The notes beneath the pieces are model-generated. The model was given only the letters and a program-made list of their open reading frames with translations. It did no database searches and was not told the origin of the DNA. Position numbers and translations under genes: made by a program. From assembly GCA_003389325.1 (NCBI GenBank), contig QQVE01000046.1, positions 1-64,000 on the forward strand: DNA of 64,000 nt, read 5' to 3'. The stretch's first letter is position 1. Each line of letters begins with the position of its first letter. Shown piece after piece: positions 32,116 to 40,880 of this stretch. The stretch comes from Planctomycetota bacterium (GTDB lineage: Bacteria; Planctomycetota; Planctomycetia; Pirellulales; PALSA-1355).

Positions 32116-33723
32116 TCACTCGGACCGCCGAAACGCGATACGCCGCTTCCAGTGCTCGTTGTCGGTCTGGGGAAAGTCGATCCGCTGGTGCACGCCCCGC
32201 GACTCCTCGCGCTGGCGGGCCGCCTCGATCACGACCCGAGCCACGGTAAGCATGTTTTGCAGCTCCCAGCCGTCGGGGTCCGCGAACTGCCGGGCCAGAA
32301 CGTACTCGCACCAGCGATCGATGTTGCCGGCCGCTTCGGCCAGGGGATCACCCTCGCGGCGCACCCCCGCGGAGCGCCAGACCAGGCTCTTGAGCGAGTT
32401 ACGAATGTCGGCCAGGTCCAACAACTCGGCGGCCGGGTCGCGCGGCGGGTTAATCATCGGCACAACGCAAAAGGCATCGCGCTGACCGGCGGCTTCGCGC
32501 GCCGCTCCGACGCCCGCGTGCGCGCCGTACACCAGACCTTCCAGCAGACTGTTTGAGGCCAGGCGATTCGCGCCGTGCAGCCCGCTGGAGGTGCATTCGC
32601 CGGCGGCCCATAGCCCGGGCAGCGTCGTGCGTCCTTCTTTGTCGACCGTCACGCCGCCGATCATGTAGTGCGCGCCGGGACGCACGGGAATGCGATCGCG
32701 CGTGATGTCGACGGCAAACTCGGCACAGCGGGCGGCGATTCCCGGGAAGCGTTTCCGCACCGCCGCGGGATCGAGATGCGTGACGTCGAGATAGACGTTG
32801 GGGTGCTGCGTCAGCTCCATCTGCGTGACGATCGCGCGGCTTACGATGTCGCGTGGGGCCAGTTCCCCGCGCTCGTCGTAGTCCTGCATGAAGCGGTAGC
32901 CGTTGCGGTCGACCAGCCGGGCGCCTTCGCCGCGCATGGCCTCGGTGATCAGGCTGCGGCTGCTGCCGGCAATGTAAAGCACGGTGGGATGGAACTGCAC
33001 GAACTCCATGTCGCGCAGTTCGGCTCCGGCCCGAAAGGCGATGGCCAGCCCGTCGCCGGTGGCTACTTCGGGATTGGTGGTTTCGCGATAGATCTGCCCT
33101 GCGCCGCCGGTGCACAGGATTGTCTGCTTGGCCCACACGAACGTCTTGCCGTGCTGCCGATTCCAGACCAGGGCCCCGCGGCACTGCTCCTCGTGCGTGA
33201 GCAGGTCGAGGGTGTAGGCGTTCTCCCACGTCTCGATATTGGGCATGCCGCAGGCCCGGTCGATCACGGCCCGCATGACTTCCTTGCCCGTGGCATCGCC
33301 CAGCGCATGCACGATGCGGTGGTGGCTGTGTCCGCCCTCGCGGCCTAGCGCCAGCCCACCGGGCACCTGGTCGAACCGCGTTCCCCACTCGATCAGCTCG
33401 GTGATGCGCTCCGGCGCTTCGTGCACGACCATCTCGACCACTTCGGGGTCACACAACTCGCCGCCCGCGGTGAGCGTGTCGGCAATATGGTCCTCGAAGC
33501 GGTCCTCGGGATCGATCACGCCGGCGATACCGCCTTGCGCGTAGTTGCTATTGGATTGCCGCAAGTCGCCCTTGGTGATCACCAGCACCGACTGATCGGC
33601 CGGCACGGCCAACGCGGCTCGCAGTCCGGCCAGTCCGCCGCCGATCACGAGCACGTCGGCAAAGCGGTGCGGTACACGTTTGGGATGAAAAGCAACCGCG
33701 TAGCGAGGAGTGCGCTCGAGCAT
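32116..33723 (-). CDS. nadB: L-aspartate oxidase
   Basis: 535 aa, the standard length of NadB, the FAD enzyme that oxidises L-aspartate to iminoaspartate in de novo NAD synthesis. The FAD-binding dinucleotide fold opens with DVLVIGGGLAGLRAALAV, followed by SNSNYAQGGIAGV, active-site ALGREGGHSHHRIVHALGD, PGAHYMIGGVTVD and LWAAGECTSSGLHGANRL, the last near the flavin. It could be confused with succinate dehydrogenase flavoprotein, but no sdh partner genes are present and the start and HALGDATG motif fit NadB. nadA and nadC are not in the window. Confidence 0.93.
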   Translation of the reverse strand: MLERTPRYAVAFHPKRVPHRFADVLVIGGGLAGLRAALAVPADQSVLVITKGDLRQSNSNYAQGGIAGVIDPEDRFEDHIADTLTAGGELCDPEVVEMVVHEAPERITELIEWGTRFDQVPGGLALGREGGHSHHRIVHALGDATGKEVMRAVIDRACGMPNIETWENAYTLDLLTHEEQCRGALVWNRQHGKTFVWAKQTILCTGGAGQIYRETTNPEVATGDGLAIAFRAGAELRDMEFVQFHPTVLYIAGSSRSLITEAMRGEGARLVDRNGYRFMQDYDERGELAPRDIVSRAIVTQMELTQHPNVYLDVTHLDPAAVRKRFPGIAARCAEFAVDITRDRIPVRPGAHYMIGGVTVDKEGRTTLPGLWAAGECTSSGLHGANRLASNSLLEGLVYGAHAGVGAAREAAGQRDAFCVVPMINPPRDPAAELLDLADIRNSLKSLVWRSAGVRREGDPLAEAAGNIDRWCEYVLARQFADPDGWELQNMLTVARVVIEAARQREESRGVHQRIDFPQTDNEHWKRRIAFRRSE

Positions 33724-33811
33724 GCGCCAACCTTATTTGCCAACAGATGGAGAGCCACACTGGGAGCCACCGGCACGGGCCCTCTATCGTAGCGTGCGGC
33801 CGCCGGCGCGG

Positions 33812-36800
33812 CTATTTCCCGGACCGGGCCGTGCCCTGGGTATAGGCTTTGAAGGCCTCGCTGTATTCCGGCGGCGGGGCCGTGCGGCGCGACTCCTTGT
33901 AACCCCGCGATTGATCGTCGCGCGCCGAATTACTCGAGAGTGCCGAGCCCTGCGGCCGCAGCCCCAGGCTCCGCAACGTCTCGTCCAACTCGCGCCGGGC
34001 GCCGCCTGTCTGCGGGCCCTCGGCGCGTGCTTTTTGCCGCATCGATTCCCATCGCTTGACGAATTGCTCGGCTTCCTGCCGCGTCCAGCCCAGATTGTCG
34101 AGCAAGTCCTGATCGGGCTGGTCCTTGGCCAGTTCGTTCTTCAAGTGATCCAGTGCCAGATCCGTGGCTTTCTTGGCGTAGTCGAGATTGGCGTCGTCGG
34201 AGACGTCTTCGCTGGGCTTCCATTCGCGCTTCGGCGGTGGTTGCTGCGCCTGGCCGCGTCCGCCGGTCGGATCGTCGCCGGCGCTTCCAGAGCCCGGCGA
34301 TCCCTGATTCGCGTCGGAGGAGGAACCCTCCGAAGAAGCTGAGTCGTCGGATGCTTGCTGCGAAGTGTTGTCGCCCTGGGGCGCGCCGCCCATCGGGTTG
34401 TCTTCCGACGCACCTTGGCGCGACCCTTCGCCCTGCTGGTTGCCGCTGCGGCCGGTCTTTTGATCGCTCTGGCGATCGTCGCCCGCGCGGTCGGAGGACT
34501 CGCCGTCGCCGGCCTGCTCCGATTGCCCGGCGCCTTCGTCGGCGGCCGTGTTCTGTCCGGCGCCGCCGGTACCGGGCTTGTTCGATTTCTGTCCGCCGCC
34601 GCGCTGGCCGCCGCCGGAGCGATCGCCGTCTTCCTGGCCCTCGGAGTCAGACTCGTGCTTGCTTTGCGAGGGGGATTGTTCCTGCTGATTGTCGCGCGTC
34701 GACTCCGATGGCTCGCCGCCGGGCTGCTGGCTCTTGCGGCGCGGGCGGCTCTGTTCTTGCGGAGCGGGGCTGCCCTTGTTTTCGTTCGTGCTTTGGCCGG
34801 CGCCGCTTTCACCCTTCTCCTGCTGGCCGTCGCCGCCGCGTGCGTCGGGACGTTGCTCGCCATCTTGTGCGGGCTGCTGATCGGGGCTGCGCGTGGGATC
34901 GTCTTTCGATTGCCCGCCCTGCCCCTGGGTCGCAGGATCTTGCGGCGAGCCGTCGGGCCGGGTGTTGTTGTCGCGGGTACCACCCGCGCGCGGGTCCTGC
35001 TCTTTGGGGCCGGGTTGCTCGCTGGGCTGGGTTTCGCTTCCCTCGTCGCCACCGCCCTGCTGCCGCTGCGCGTTGTCGGGATCGCCGCGCCGATCGCCAG
35101 CCTCGCGCTGCTCGCCGGTTTGGCCCTGGCCCGATTCGTCGCTGGCCTGACGGTCCTGATCGCCGGACTTGTCTCCGCCGGCCTGTTGTTCCTGGCCGGT
35201 CGGCTCCTGGCCCTGCTGGCGGTCGCCGGGTTCGGAGCCTCGCTGCGAAGCGTTTTCGTCGCCCTGCCGCGAACCCTCGGGCGTGCCCTGCTGGCCGCCG
35301 GGTTGCTCCTGGTTTTCTCCGGGCTGTTGTTGGCCACGATCTTGGCCGCGCTCTCCCTGCTGTTCGCGGCCTTGTTGACCCTGCGCCTCCTGGCCGCCAT
35401 CGCGGCGTTGCTGCGACGAGTCGCCCTCGCCCGGCTCGCCGCGCTGTTGGTCCGAACGATCCGTATCGGGCCGTTGCCCCCGGGCGTTGTCTCCCGGCTC
35501 ACCCTGGTCGCCGCGCTGCTGGTCCTGCTGACGATCGGGGTCGCGCTGGTCTGAAGAAGACTCTCTCTGCTGGCCATCGTCGCCACGCTGTTCGCGCTGC
35601 TGCTGGTCGCGCTGTTGCCCGCGATCGTCGTAGTTGCCTTGCTGCCCGCGATCGGAGGAATCGTCCGCCGCGTCGCGCTGCTGGTCGCGGTGCTGTAGGA
35701 TGCGATCGAACGCGTCGCCGTCGCTCGTGCCGTCGGAGGGTACGCCCTCGTCGGTGCCGCCCTGCTGGCCGTCGCCCGACTCGCCCTGCGTGCCTCCTTC
35801 GCCGCGGTCGCGTGCTTCGCCGCCGCGATTGCCCTGCTCGCCATCACCACTTTCGCCGCCGGCCTCTTGCCCGTCGCCTGCTTGATCGTTTTGGTCAGCC
35901 TGTTCGCCCGGTTGCTGTCCCTGCTCGCCCCCGCCTTGGCCGGCATCCTGCTGGCCGTCGTCGCCCTGCTGTCCCTCGCCGCCTGGTTCTCCCTCTTGCG
36001 GCTCCTGGCCTTCGGGCGATGGTGGTTCCCGCTGCTGTTCATCCCGGGGGTCGTCGGGCTGCTGGGACGCATTGCGGGGATCACGCTGTCCCTGGTCGCC
36101 GGCATCACCATCGCGCTGGAGCGAATCGTCTTGCTGCGGATCGTTCTGGGCCAGTTGGTCCTGCGCGTTTTCTCCCGACTCGGGCGAGATGATCCGCAGC
36201 CGGCGGCGTGCCGTCTCGGTAACGTTGGCATTGGGCGACTTGTTGTCGGCGGCCGTGGCCCAGTATTCGATGACGTCTCCCGCTTCCAGTCCCAGCTTCT
36301 GCGGTCGGAAGCGGTACTTCTTGACGAACTGACCGCGCCACGTCTCCTCGAGCAACGGCGTGTCGACCACATTCTTGCCGCCCCGCCGTGCCGAGAGCAT
36401 CACGCGCGAAAGCGCGAAGTCGGGATCGTTGGCTACCACTTCGAGATCGACCGACGCGTTCTGCGGCACGTCGATCGAGTCGCGCTTCGGCTGCACGAAC
36501 TGAATCTCGGGCGCGAGATCGCGCGTCACCTCGATGCGGTGCCGCAACGGCTGTGGATTGCTCTGACCTTCGGGGTTCTTGAACACCACCTGGTACGAGC
36601 TGTGCTCGGGCCCCTGCCGCTGCTGGTCGAGCACCAGGCGGAAGGTGGCGGTGGCGCGATGGCCTTCGATGCGCATCCGCTGGTCGAGCGTCTGGTCGCA
36701 GTCGAAATCGACATGCGCCGTGGCGATGTCCTGGTTCGCTAGCGCCGTGAGCACGATCTTGGTGCCTTCGATGGCCTTGATATCGCCCTGGTGCTCGACG

Positions 36801-37792
36801 CGCTGCGTGAGCAACTTGGTGTACTCGGGATAGTGATACTCGAGACTCTCGACTACGATCGTCGGGGCCGAGACCACGTCGATCGCGTAGTTGCGGGTCA
36901 CGGCATCACCGGCCTCGATACGATAGGACAGCGACTGCTGCAAGGCCGCGCCCCCCGCGGGAATCTTGGCGGCATATTGCTGGTAGCCGTCGGGCACGGG
37001 CGTCATCTCGACCGCGCGATCGACGATCTGTCGGTCGGCCGTCGAGTAGTAGAGCATCACGGCACCGTCGTCGGGCAAACCGTCGACGTGCGCCGATACG
37101 GCGACCCGTTGACCGCGGAAGGCTTCCGCGTCGCCGGGAGTGACGTCTTCGATCGTGGTTTGCGTCGCCGGGCCGATGTCGGCCCACGGCATCGCCACGC
37201 GTCCCACCGACTGGAACAAGTCCTTGGGCGACAGGAACGTGTAGAGCGCCGCCACGAGCAGCAGGCCCACCAGCACGTAGCCCAGTCGAATCAACCGTGA
37301 GCGGTCGACGGCCGATTCGACTTCGACGCTGGCCAAGTTCGTGGCGGCCTGCTCTTCGATGGCTGCATAGACCTTGGAATGCACGCCGGACGGGTTGGCT
37401 CGAAACAGCAGGAAGTTGACCAAGGCGTTCTTAAGCGTCGGCCGGCTGCGCTCGATCGTGGCCGCGGCGTACAGCGGGTTGATGCGCTTGACGACGAGCG
37501 GCACGATTTGCGTAGTGATCCACCAGGTCGCTCCGGCAACGTAAATGGCCAGCAAGAACAGCCGACCCCAGAAGTTCAAACCGCCGCCGCTGGCCCAGTG
37601 GTCGACGAGCACGGCGAACAAGAAGAACCCCAACGTGCCGGCCACGAGCACCATGACGCTGGTGGCGATGTCCACGCCGCGCACCTGGTTGCGCGTCTTG
37701 TGAAGTTGGCCTTCGATGAACTCCTCGAACTCGACCAACTCGGCAGGGCGAGAGCCGGATCGGGTCGAGGCGTGCTGGCTGTCGGTGGACAT
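33812..37792 (-). CDS. giant membrane protein with Q/G/D-rich disordered tail (DUF4175-like)
   Basis: 1326 aa from the ATG at 37792 (MSTDSQHASTRSG); a longer frame from 37858 is less likely. Helices near residues 42-65, 75-98 and 172-190 anchor it. An extracytoplasmic beta-rich region (about 200-550) resembles DUF4175-type proteins found in planctomycetes and proteobacteria (YSTADRQIVDRAVEMTPV, IEYWATAADNKSPNANV). Residues 560-1210 are almost only Q, G, D, E, S, R, P and N, followed by a short helical C-terminal domain (from SEDVSDDANLDYAKKATDLA) that ends AYTQGTARSGK. Function unknown; the disordered tract is the striking feature. A TATACT box lies about 50 nt before the start. Confidence 0.85.
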   Translation of the reverse strand: MSTDSQHASTRSGSRPAELVEFEEFIEGQLHKTRNQVRGVDIATSVMVLVAGTLGFFLFAVLVDHWASGGGLNFWGRLFLLAIYVAGATWWITTQIVPLVVKRINPLYAAATIERSRPTLKNALVNFLLFRANPSGVHSKVYAAIEEQAATNLASVEVESAVDRSRLIRLGYVLVGLLLVAALYTFLSPKDLFQSVGRVAMPWADIGPATQTTIEDVTPGDAEAFRGQRVAVSAHVDGLPDDGAVMLYYSTADRQIVDRAVEMTPVPDGYQQYAAKIPAGGAALQQSLSYRIEAGDAVTRNYAIDVVSAPTIVVESLEYHYPEYTKLLTQRVEHQGDIKAIEGTKIVLTALANQDIATAHVDFDCDQTLDQRMRIEGHRATATFRLVLDQQRQGPEHSSYQVVFKNPEGQSNPQPLRHRIEVTRDLAPEIQFVQPKRDSIDVPQNASVDLEVVANDPDFALSRVMLSARRGGKNVVDTPLLEETWRGQFVKKYRFRPQKLGLEAGDVIEYWATAADNKSPNANVTETARRRLRIISPESGENAQDQLAQNDPQQDDSLQRDGDAGDQGQRDPRNASQQPDDPRDEQQREPPSPEGQEPQEGEPGGEGQQGDDGQQDAGQGGGEQGQQPGEQADQNDQAGDGQEAGGESGDGEQGNRGGEARDRGEGGTQGESGDGQQGGTDEGVPSDGTSDGDAFDRILQHRDQQRDAADDSSDRGQQGNYDDRGQQRDQQQREQRGDDGQQRESSSDQRDPDRQQDQQRGDQGEPGDNARGQRPDTDRSDQQRGEPGEGDSSQQRRDGGQEAQGQQGREQQGERGQDRGQQQPGENQEQPGGQQGTPEGSRQGDENASQRGSEPGDRQQGQEPTGQEQQAGGDKSGDQDRQASDESGQGQTGEQREAGDRRGDPDNAQRQQGGGDEGSETQPSEQPGPKEQDPRAGGTRDNNTRPDGSPQDPATQGQGGQSKDDPTRSPDQQPAQDGEQRPDARGGDGQQEKGESGAGQSTNENKGSPAPQEQSRPRRKSQQPGGEPSESTRDNQQEQSPSQSKHESDSEGQEDGDRSGGGQRGGGQKSNKPGTGGAGQNTAADEGAGQSEQAGDGESSDRAGDDRQSDQKTGRSGNQQGEGSRQGASEDNPMGGAPQGDNTSQQASDDSASSEGSSSDANQGSPGSGSAGDDPTGGRGQAQQPPPKREWKPSEDVSDDANLDYAKKATDLALDHLKNELAKDQPDQDLLDNLGWTRQEAEQFVKRWESMRQKARAEGPQTGGARRELDETLRSLGLRPQGSALSSNSARDDQSRGYKESRRTAPPPEYSEAFKAYTQGTARSGK
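34160..36130 (-). repeat. 2-kb low-complexity coding tract
   Basis: Codons for Gln, Gly, Asp, Glu, Arg and Ser recur (CAG, GGC, GAC, GAG) with imperfect units such as QQG, GDGQQ and GEQ, but no fixed repeat length. Because of this composition, one plus-strand frame stays open from 34153 to 36192 (679 codons), which I take as a by-product. Length may vary between strains. Confidence 0.75.
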
Positions 37793-37838
37793 GAGGCGGC
37801 ATTTCCGTCTGCGAAGAGGTCGTGCGGTCCCTTGCACT

Positions 37839-37844
37839 AGTATA
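37839..37844 (-). promoter_or_regulatory. candidate -10 box
   Basis: TATACT on the minus strand (5 of 6 match to TATAAT) about 46 nt upstream of the giant membrane-protein start. No convincing -35 partner is visible. Confidence 0.3.
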
Positions 37845-37927
37845 GCCGCCCGGACCAATCCGGCTGCGCAGGGGAACTGCGCCAGGCCTGATGGCCGAAA
37901 TTGCGCAACTGCTTGAAGGCCCTGGAG

Positions 37928-39646
37928 CTACTGCTTGAGCTGCCGAGACGACGACGGAACGGGGCTGTCGACCACCACGCCCATTTTCTCCAGCGCCTCG
38001 AGTGCCGCATTGCGGACACTTGCGTCGGGATCTTCGGCCGCTGCTTTCAAGGCGCGCTCGGCCGCCGACCGGGCCGGCTTGCCCACGGCCGCCAAGCCCT
38101 CGGCCGCTCCGCGTCGAGCGGCCGGCAACGGATTCCGCAATCCCTGGATCAACACCGGCACCGAGGCCCGGATAATCGCCGGATTGTCCGGCGCCACGTG
38201 CACCAGGGCAAACGCGCTGGCCACGCGCACCACGGCCTCGGGCGAGGTGAGCTCCTCCTGCAGCTTCGGCAGCGCGGCGCTCGCGCCCGGGCCGATCCGA
38301 CCCAGGGCATACGCCGCCACGGCGCGGTTGCGCACTTCGGAATCATTCATTCGCTTGACCAGAGCCGGCGTCGCCTCGGCAGCTTCGGGGCCGATGGCCG
38401 CCAGGGCAAACAACACTTCGCGGCGCACTTCCGGATCTTCGTCGGAGAGTGCCGTCGTGAGCTCAGGCACGGCGGCCTGAGCCTTGGGGCCCAGATACGT
38501 CAGCAACAGGGCCGCGCGGCCCCGCACCTCGGGACGCTCAAGCGCCTTGGCCAGCACGGGCGTCGCCTGATCGCCCATGGCCAACAGCGCGCCCAAGGCC
38601 TCGTGCACGGCCGGCTCTTGTCCGTTGAGAATCACATAGCCCAAGGCCGGCACGGTCTTTTCGGGCGGTGCCTTCAGGTCCATCAGTCCCCGCACCACGG
38701 CGGCCTGCACGCGCGGGTTCTCGTCGTTTGCGGCCGCGACGAGCATCTCGATCGCGTGCTCGCGGGCCTCTTCGTTCTTCGGTTCGATGCGGGCCAGGGC
38801 CCAGCAATAGACGCACTCCTCGAGGCTGTCGTCGTGATCCATGGCCTTGGTCAAGGCGTCGGTGGCGCTGGCCGCTTTGGGACCGATCGCGCCCAGGGCG
38901 AAACCCGCGGCATGGGCCACCGAATCGTCGGAATCGTCCAGCAGCGGCGTGATATCCTTCACGGCCGGTGCTGCGTCGGGCCCAATTCGGGCCAGTGCGA
39001 TCAACACTTCGCGTCTCACCTCGGGGCGATCGTCTTTGAGCGCCGCGGCCAACTCGCTCACGGCTCCCTTGGCCACCGGCCCCAACTCGCCTAGAGCCAG
39101 CGCGGCCCAGTATCGCGTGTCGGCGTTGCCAAGCGCTTTACCCAACACGGGCACGGCGGTCTCGCCGGCATCGGTCAGCGCGCTCAGGGCCGCCACGCGC
39201 ACGGCCGGATCGGGATCTTCCAGTGCTTTGCCCAAGGCGTCGATCACAACGCTCGGTTCCGGCTTGATTTTTTCCAATGCGTCAATCGCCGTGTGCTGCA
39301 CGTCGTCGTCCGGATCGGCAATCAGCTTGGCCAATTCCGGTGCCGCGGCTATTGCGGCGGGACCAATCTTTCCAAGCGCATAGGCCGCGTGCGCTCTGAC
39401 CGAAGGCGACTCGTCGCTGAGTTGCTTGGCCAAGGCCCCGGTGGCGTCTTTGGCCGCCGGTCCCAGATGCGAGAGCTCGTCGATCGCTTCGATCCGTTGC
39501 GCCTGATCGCCGCTGGAGAGCAGTTTGACCCACTTGGCCACGTCGTCAGCGCGAGCGATGGATGCCAACAGCAAACATGACAGCCCGATGGCGGCCAGTC
39601 CCAAACGGCCGTTACGGTGCCAAGACGGCAAGATTCGACTTCGCAT
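37928..39646 (-). CDS. secreted HEAT-repeat protein
   Basis: 572 aa from the ATG at 39646, which has AAAGG 7 nt upstream; the frame also opens earlier at 39694. An N-terminal signal peptide ends ASIARA (about residue 33). The rest is about 14 HEAT repeats of roughly 37 residues, with recurring GPAAKDATGALAKQLSDESP, HAAYALGKIGPAA and PAVRVAALSAL. The array forms an alpha-solenoid likely to bind protein or sugar partners in the periplasm. No catalytic domain. Such proteins are numerous in planctomycetes; this one's partner is unknown. Confidence 0.85.
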   Translation of the reverse strand: MRSRILPSWHRNGRLGLAAIGLSCLLLASIARADDVAKWVKLLSSGDQAQRIEAIDELSHLGPAAKDATGALAKQLSDESPSVRAHAAYALGKIGPAAIAAAPELAKLIADPDDDVQHTAIDALEKIKPEPSVVIDALGKALEDPDPAVRVAALSALTDAGETAVPVLGKALGNADTRYWAALALGELGPVAKGAVSELAAALKDDRPEVRREVLIALARIGPDAAPAVKDITPLLDDSDDSVAHAAGFALGAIGPKAASATDALTKAMDHDDSLEECVYCWALARIEPKNEEAREHAIEMLVAAANDENPRVQAAVVRGLMDLKAPPEKTVPALGYVILNGQEPAVHEALGALLAMGDQATPVLAKALERPEVRGRAALLLTYLGPKAQAAVPELTTALSDEDPEVRREVLFALAAIGPEAAEATPALVKRMNDSEVRNRAVAAYALGRIGPGASAALPKLQEELTSPEAVVRVASAFALVHVAPDNPAIIRASVPVLIQGLRNPLPAARRGAAEGLAAVGKPARSAAERALKAAAEDPDASVRNAALEALEKMGVVVDSPVPSSSRQLKQ

Positions 39647-39989
39647 GATTCGCCTTTTCTTGATGAAGCTCTTTCTTGACGCCCACGCCGTCAAAAACGT
39701 CGCAATGCGTCGGCCGACATTCTCGTTCCGCTGGAATTCGCAGCTACCCTAGGCGAGCCGGTCGCCCCGAGCGGCAGTCGCCGGGCCCGTTTTCGCCGGA
39801 CGACACGTGCTGCGAGGCTCGACCTCGCCGAATCGGCAACTACGATAAGTATAAGAAACTATTGTAGCTCGCGCGGCACCGATGTATACAAGTTTTACAG
39901 GCGTAGGCCGCGCCTCGTCTCGCCGATCGGTCTAGAATAGCAAGTAGGGTCATGGGGGCCCGCACCGCGCGCGAAACAGAGGATTGGAG
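39647..39989. other. divergent promoter region, no gene seen
   Basis: 343 nt between the HEAT-repeat gene (minus) and the Gly/Tyr-rich gene (plus). The left half is GC-rich without recognised sequence; the right half, about 39840-39900, is AT-rich and holds the promoter described separately. A minus-strand frame of 321 codons (39840-40805) crosses this part but mainly shadows the next gene. Confidence 0.6.
39862..39890 (+). promoter_or_regulatory. candidate sigma70 promoter of the Gly/Tyr-rich protein gene
   Basis: TTGTAG (39862-39867), a 17-nt spacer and TATACA (39885-39890) form a plausible -35/-10 pair about 100 nt upstream of the ATG at 39990. Confidence 0.45.
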
Positions 39990-40772
39990 ATGCCCGTCAT
40001 GTTGAAATCGATCGCCTGTTGCTCGGTGGCCGTGGCCTGCTTCACGCTCTGCGGCACGCTTGAGGCACAGCAGCCCGCCCCAGCAGACGGCGAGACGTAT
40101 ACGCCCGGCACCTTTCCCGCGCCTTACTATGGCGGCGGTCGTGGATACTACGGCGGCTATGGCGGGTACGGCGGCTTCGGCGGATGGGGCATGGGCTGGG
40201 GCGCCGGATCGACCGCCGCCGGCAGCTACCTGACCGGCATGGGCAACGCCATCCGCAGCCAAGGCCAATACAACCTCGATACCTCGGCCGCGGCCATCAA
40301 CCTGGAAGAAGCCCGCAAGCGCGACTACGAGAACCAAAAACTCTGGACGCAAACCTACTTCGAGAAGCGGCGCATCAATCAGGCCTATCAAGATTCGCAG
40401 AAGCGCCCGCCGCTGAGCCAGGAGGCCTGGGTGCGCTTGGCGCAAGAAAAGGCCCCCGCGCGGCTCGGTCCCAGCGAGCTGAATCCGGTGACCGGCGAGA
40501 TCCGTTGGCCGCCCGGACTGATGGACCAAATTTACGAGGTCGACCGGACGAAGCTCGACCAAGCGTTTGCCGGTTGGGCCGAAGCGCACGGCGCCATCGG
40601 CGTGACCGCGCATGCCCAGATTCGCGATGCAGTCGATTCGATGCAAAACGTTCTGAAGGCCCACATTCGTGATTACGAAACGAATCAGTATGTGCGGTCC
40701 AAGAACTTTCTGACCAGCCTGGCCTACGAGGCCACCCTGCCGGCGCCCGAGTCTCCCACGGCCTCGCGCTAA
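39990..40772 (+). CDS. secreted Gly/Tyr-rich N-domain protein of unknown function
   Basis: 260 aa from the ATG at 39990, with GAGG 7-8 nt upstream. A signal peptide with a cysteine-rich core (SIACCSVAVACFTLCGTLEAQ) covers about residues 1-24. A GGY/GGF-type tract follows (YYGGYGGYGGFGGWGMGWG, about residues 46-66), then a helical, charged domain (INLEEARKRDYENQKLW, VRLAQEKAPARLGP) to the end. Such Gly/Tyr-rich openings followed by a soluble domain are known among planctomycete secreted proteins, but I cannot name a family. Role unknown. Confidence 0.75.
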   Translation: MPVMLKSIACCSVAVACFTLCGTLEAQQPAPADGETYTPGTFPAPYYGGGRGYYGGYGGYGGFGGWGMGWGAGSTAAGSYLTGMGNAIRSQGQYNLDTSAAAINLEEARKRDYENQKLWTQTYFEKRRINQAYQDSQKRPPLSQEAWVRLAQEKAPARLGPSELNPVTGEIRWPPGLMDQIYEVDRTKLDQAFAGWAEAHGAIGVTAHAQIRDAVDSMQNVLKAHIRDYETNQYVRSKNFLTSLAYEATLPAPESPTASR

Positions 40773-40880
40773 AGAGCACGACGCGGTGATCGGAACCTGC
40801 CCCACGGCGAATTGCGGGCCGTGCTGCGCGCCACTAAGCTAGGCGCTTGGCCGCTCAATTTACCTCGGGGAGTGTCTTTC

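Noticed and set aside
34153..36192. 679-codon open frame on the plus strand over the giant membrane-protein gene
   Set aside because: It is opposite the low-complexity tract, gives an Arg/Ala/Pro-rich product without family character, and follows from the codon composition of the real gene.
39840..40805. 321-codon minus-strand frame opposite the Gly/Tyr-rich gene
   Set aside because: Composition and lack of signal or domain suggest a shadow; the plus frame has signal peptide, ribosome site and promoter.
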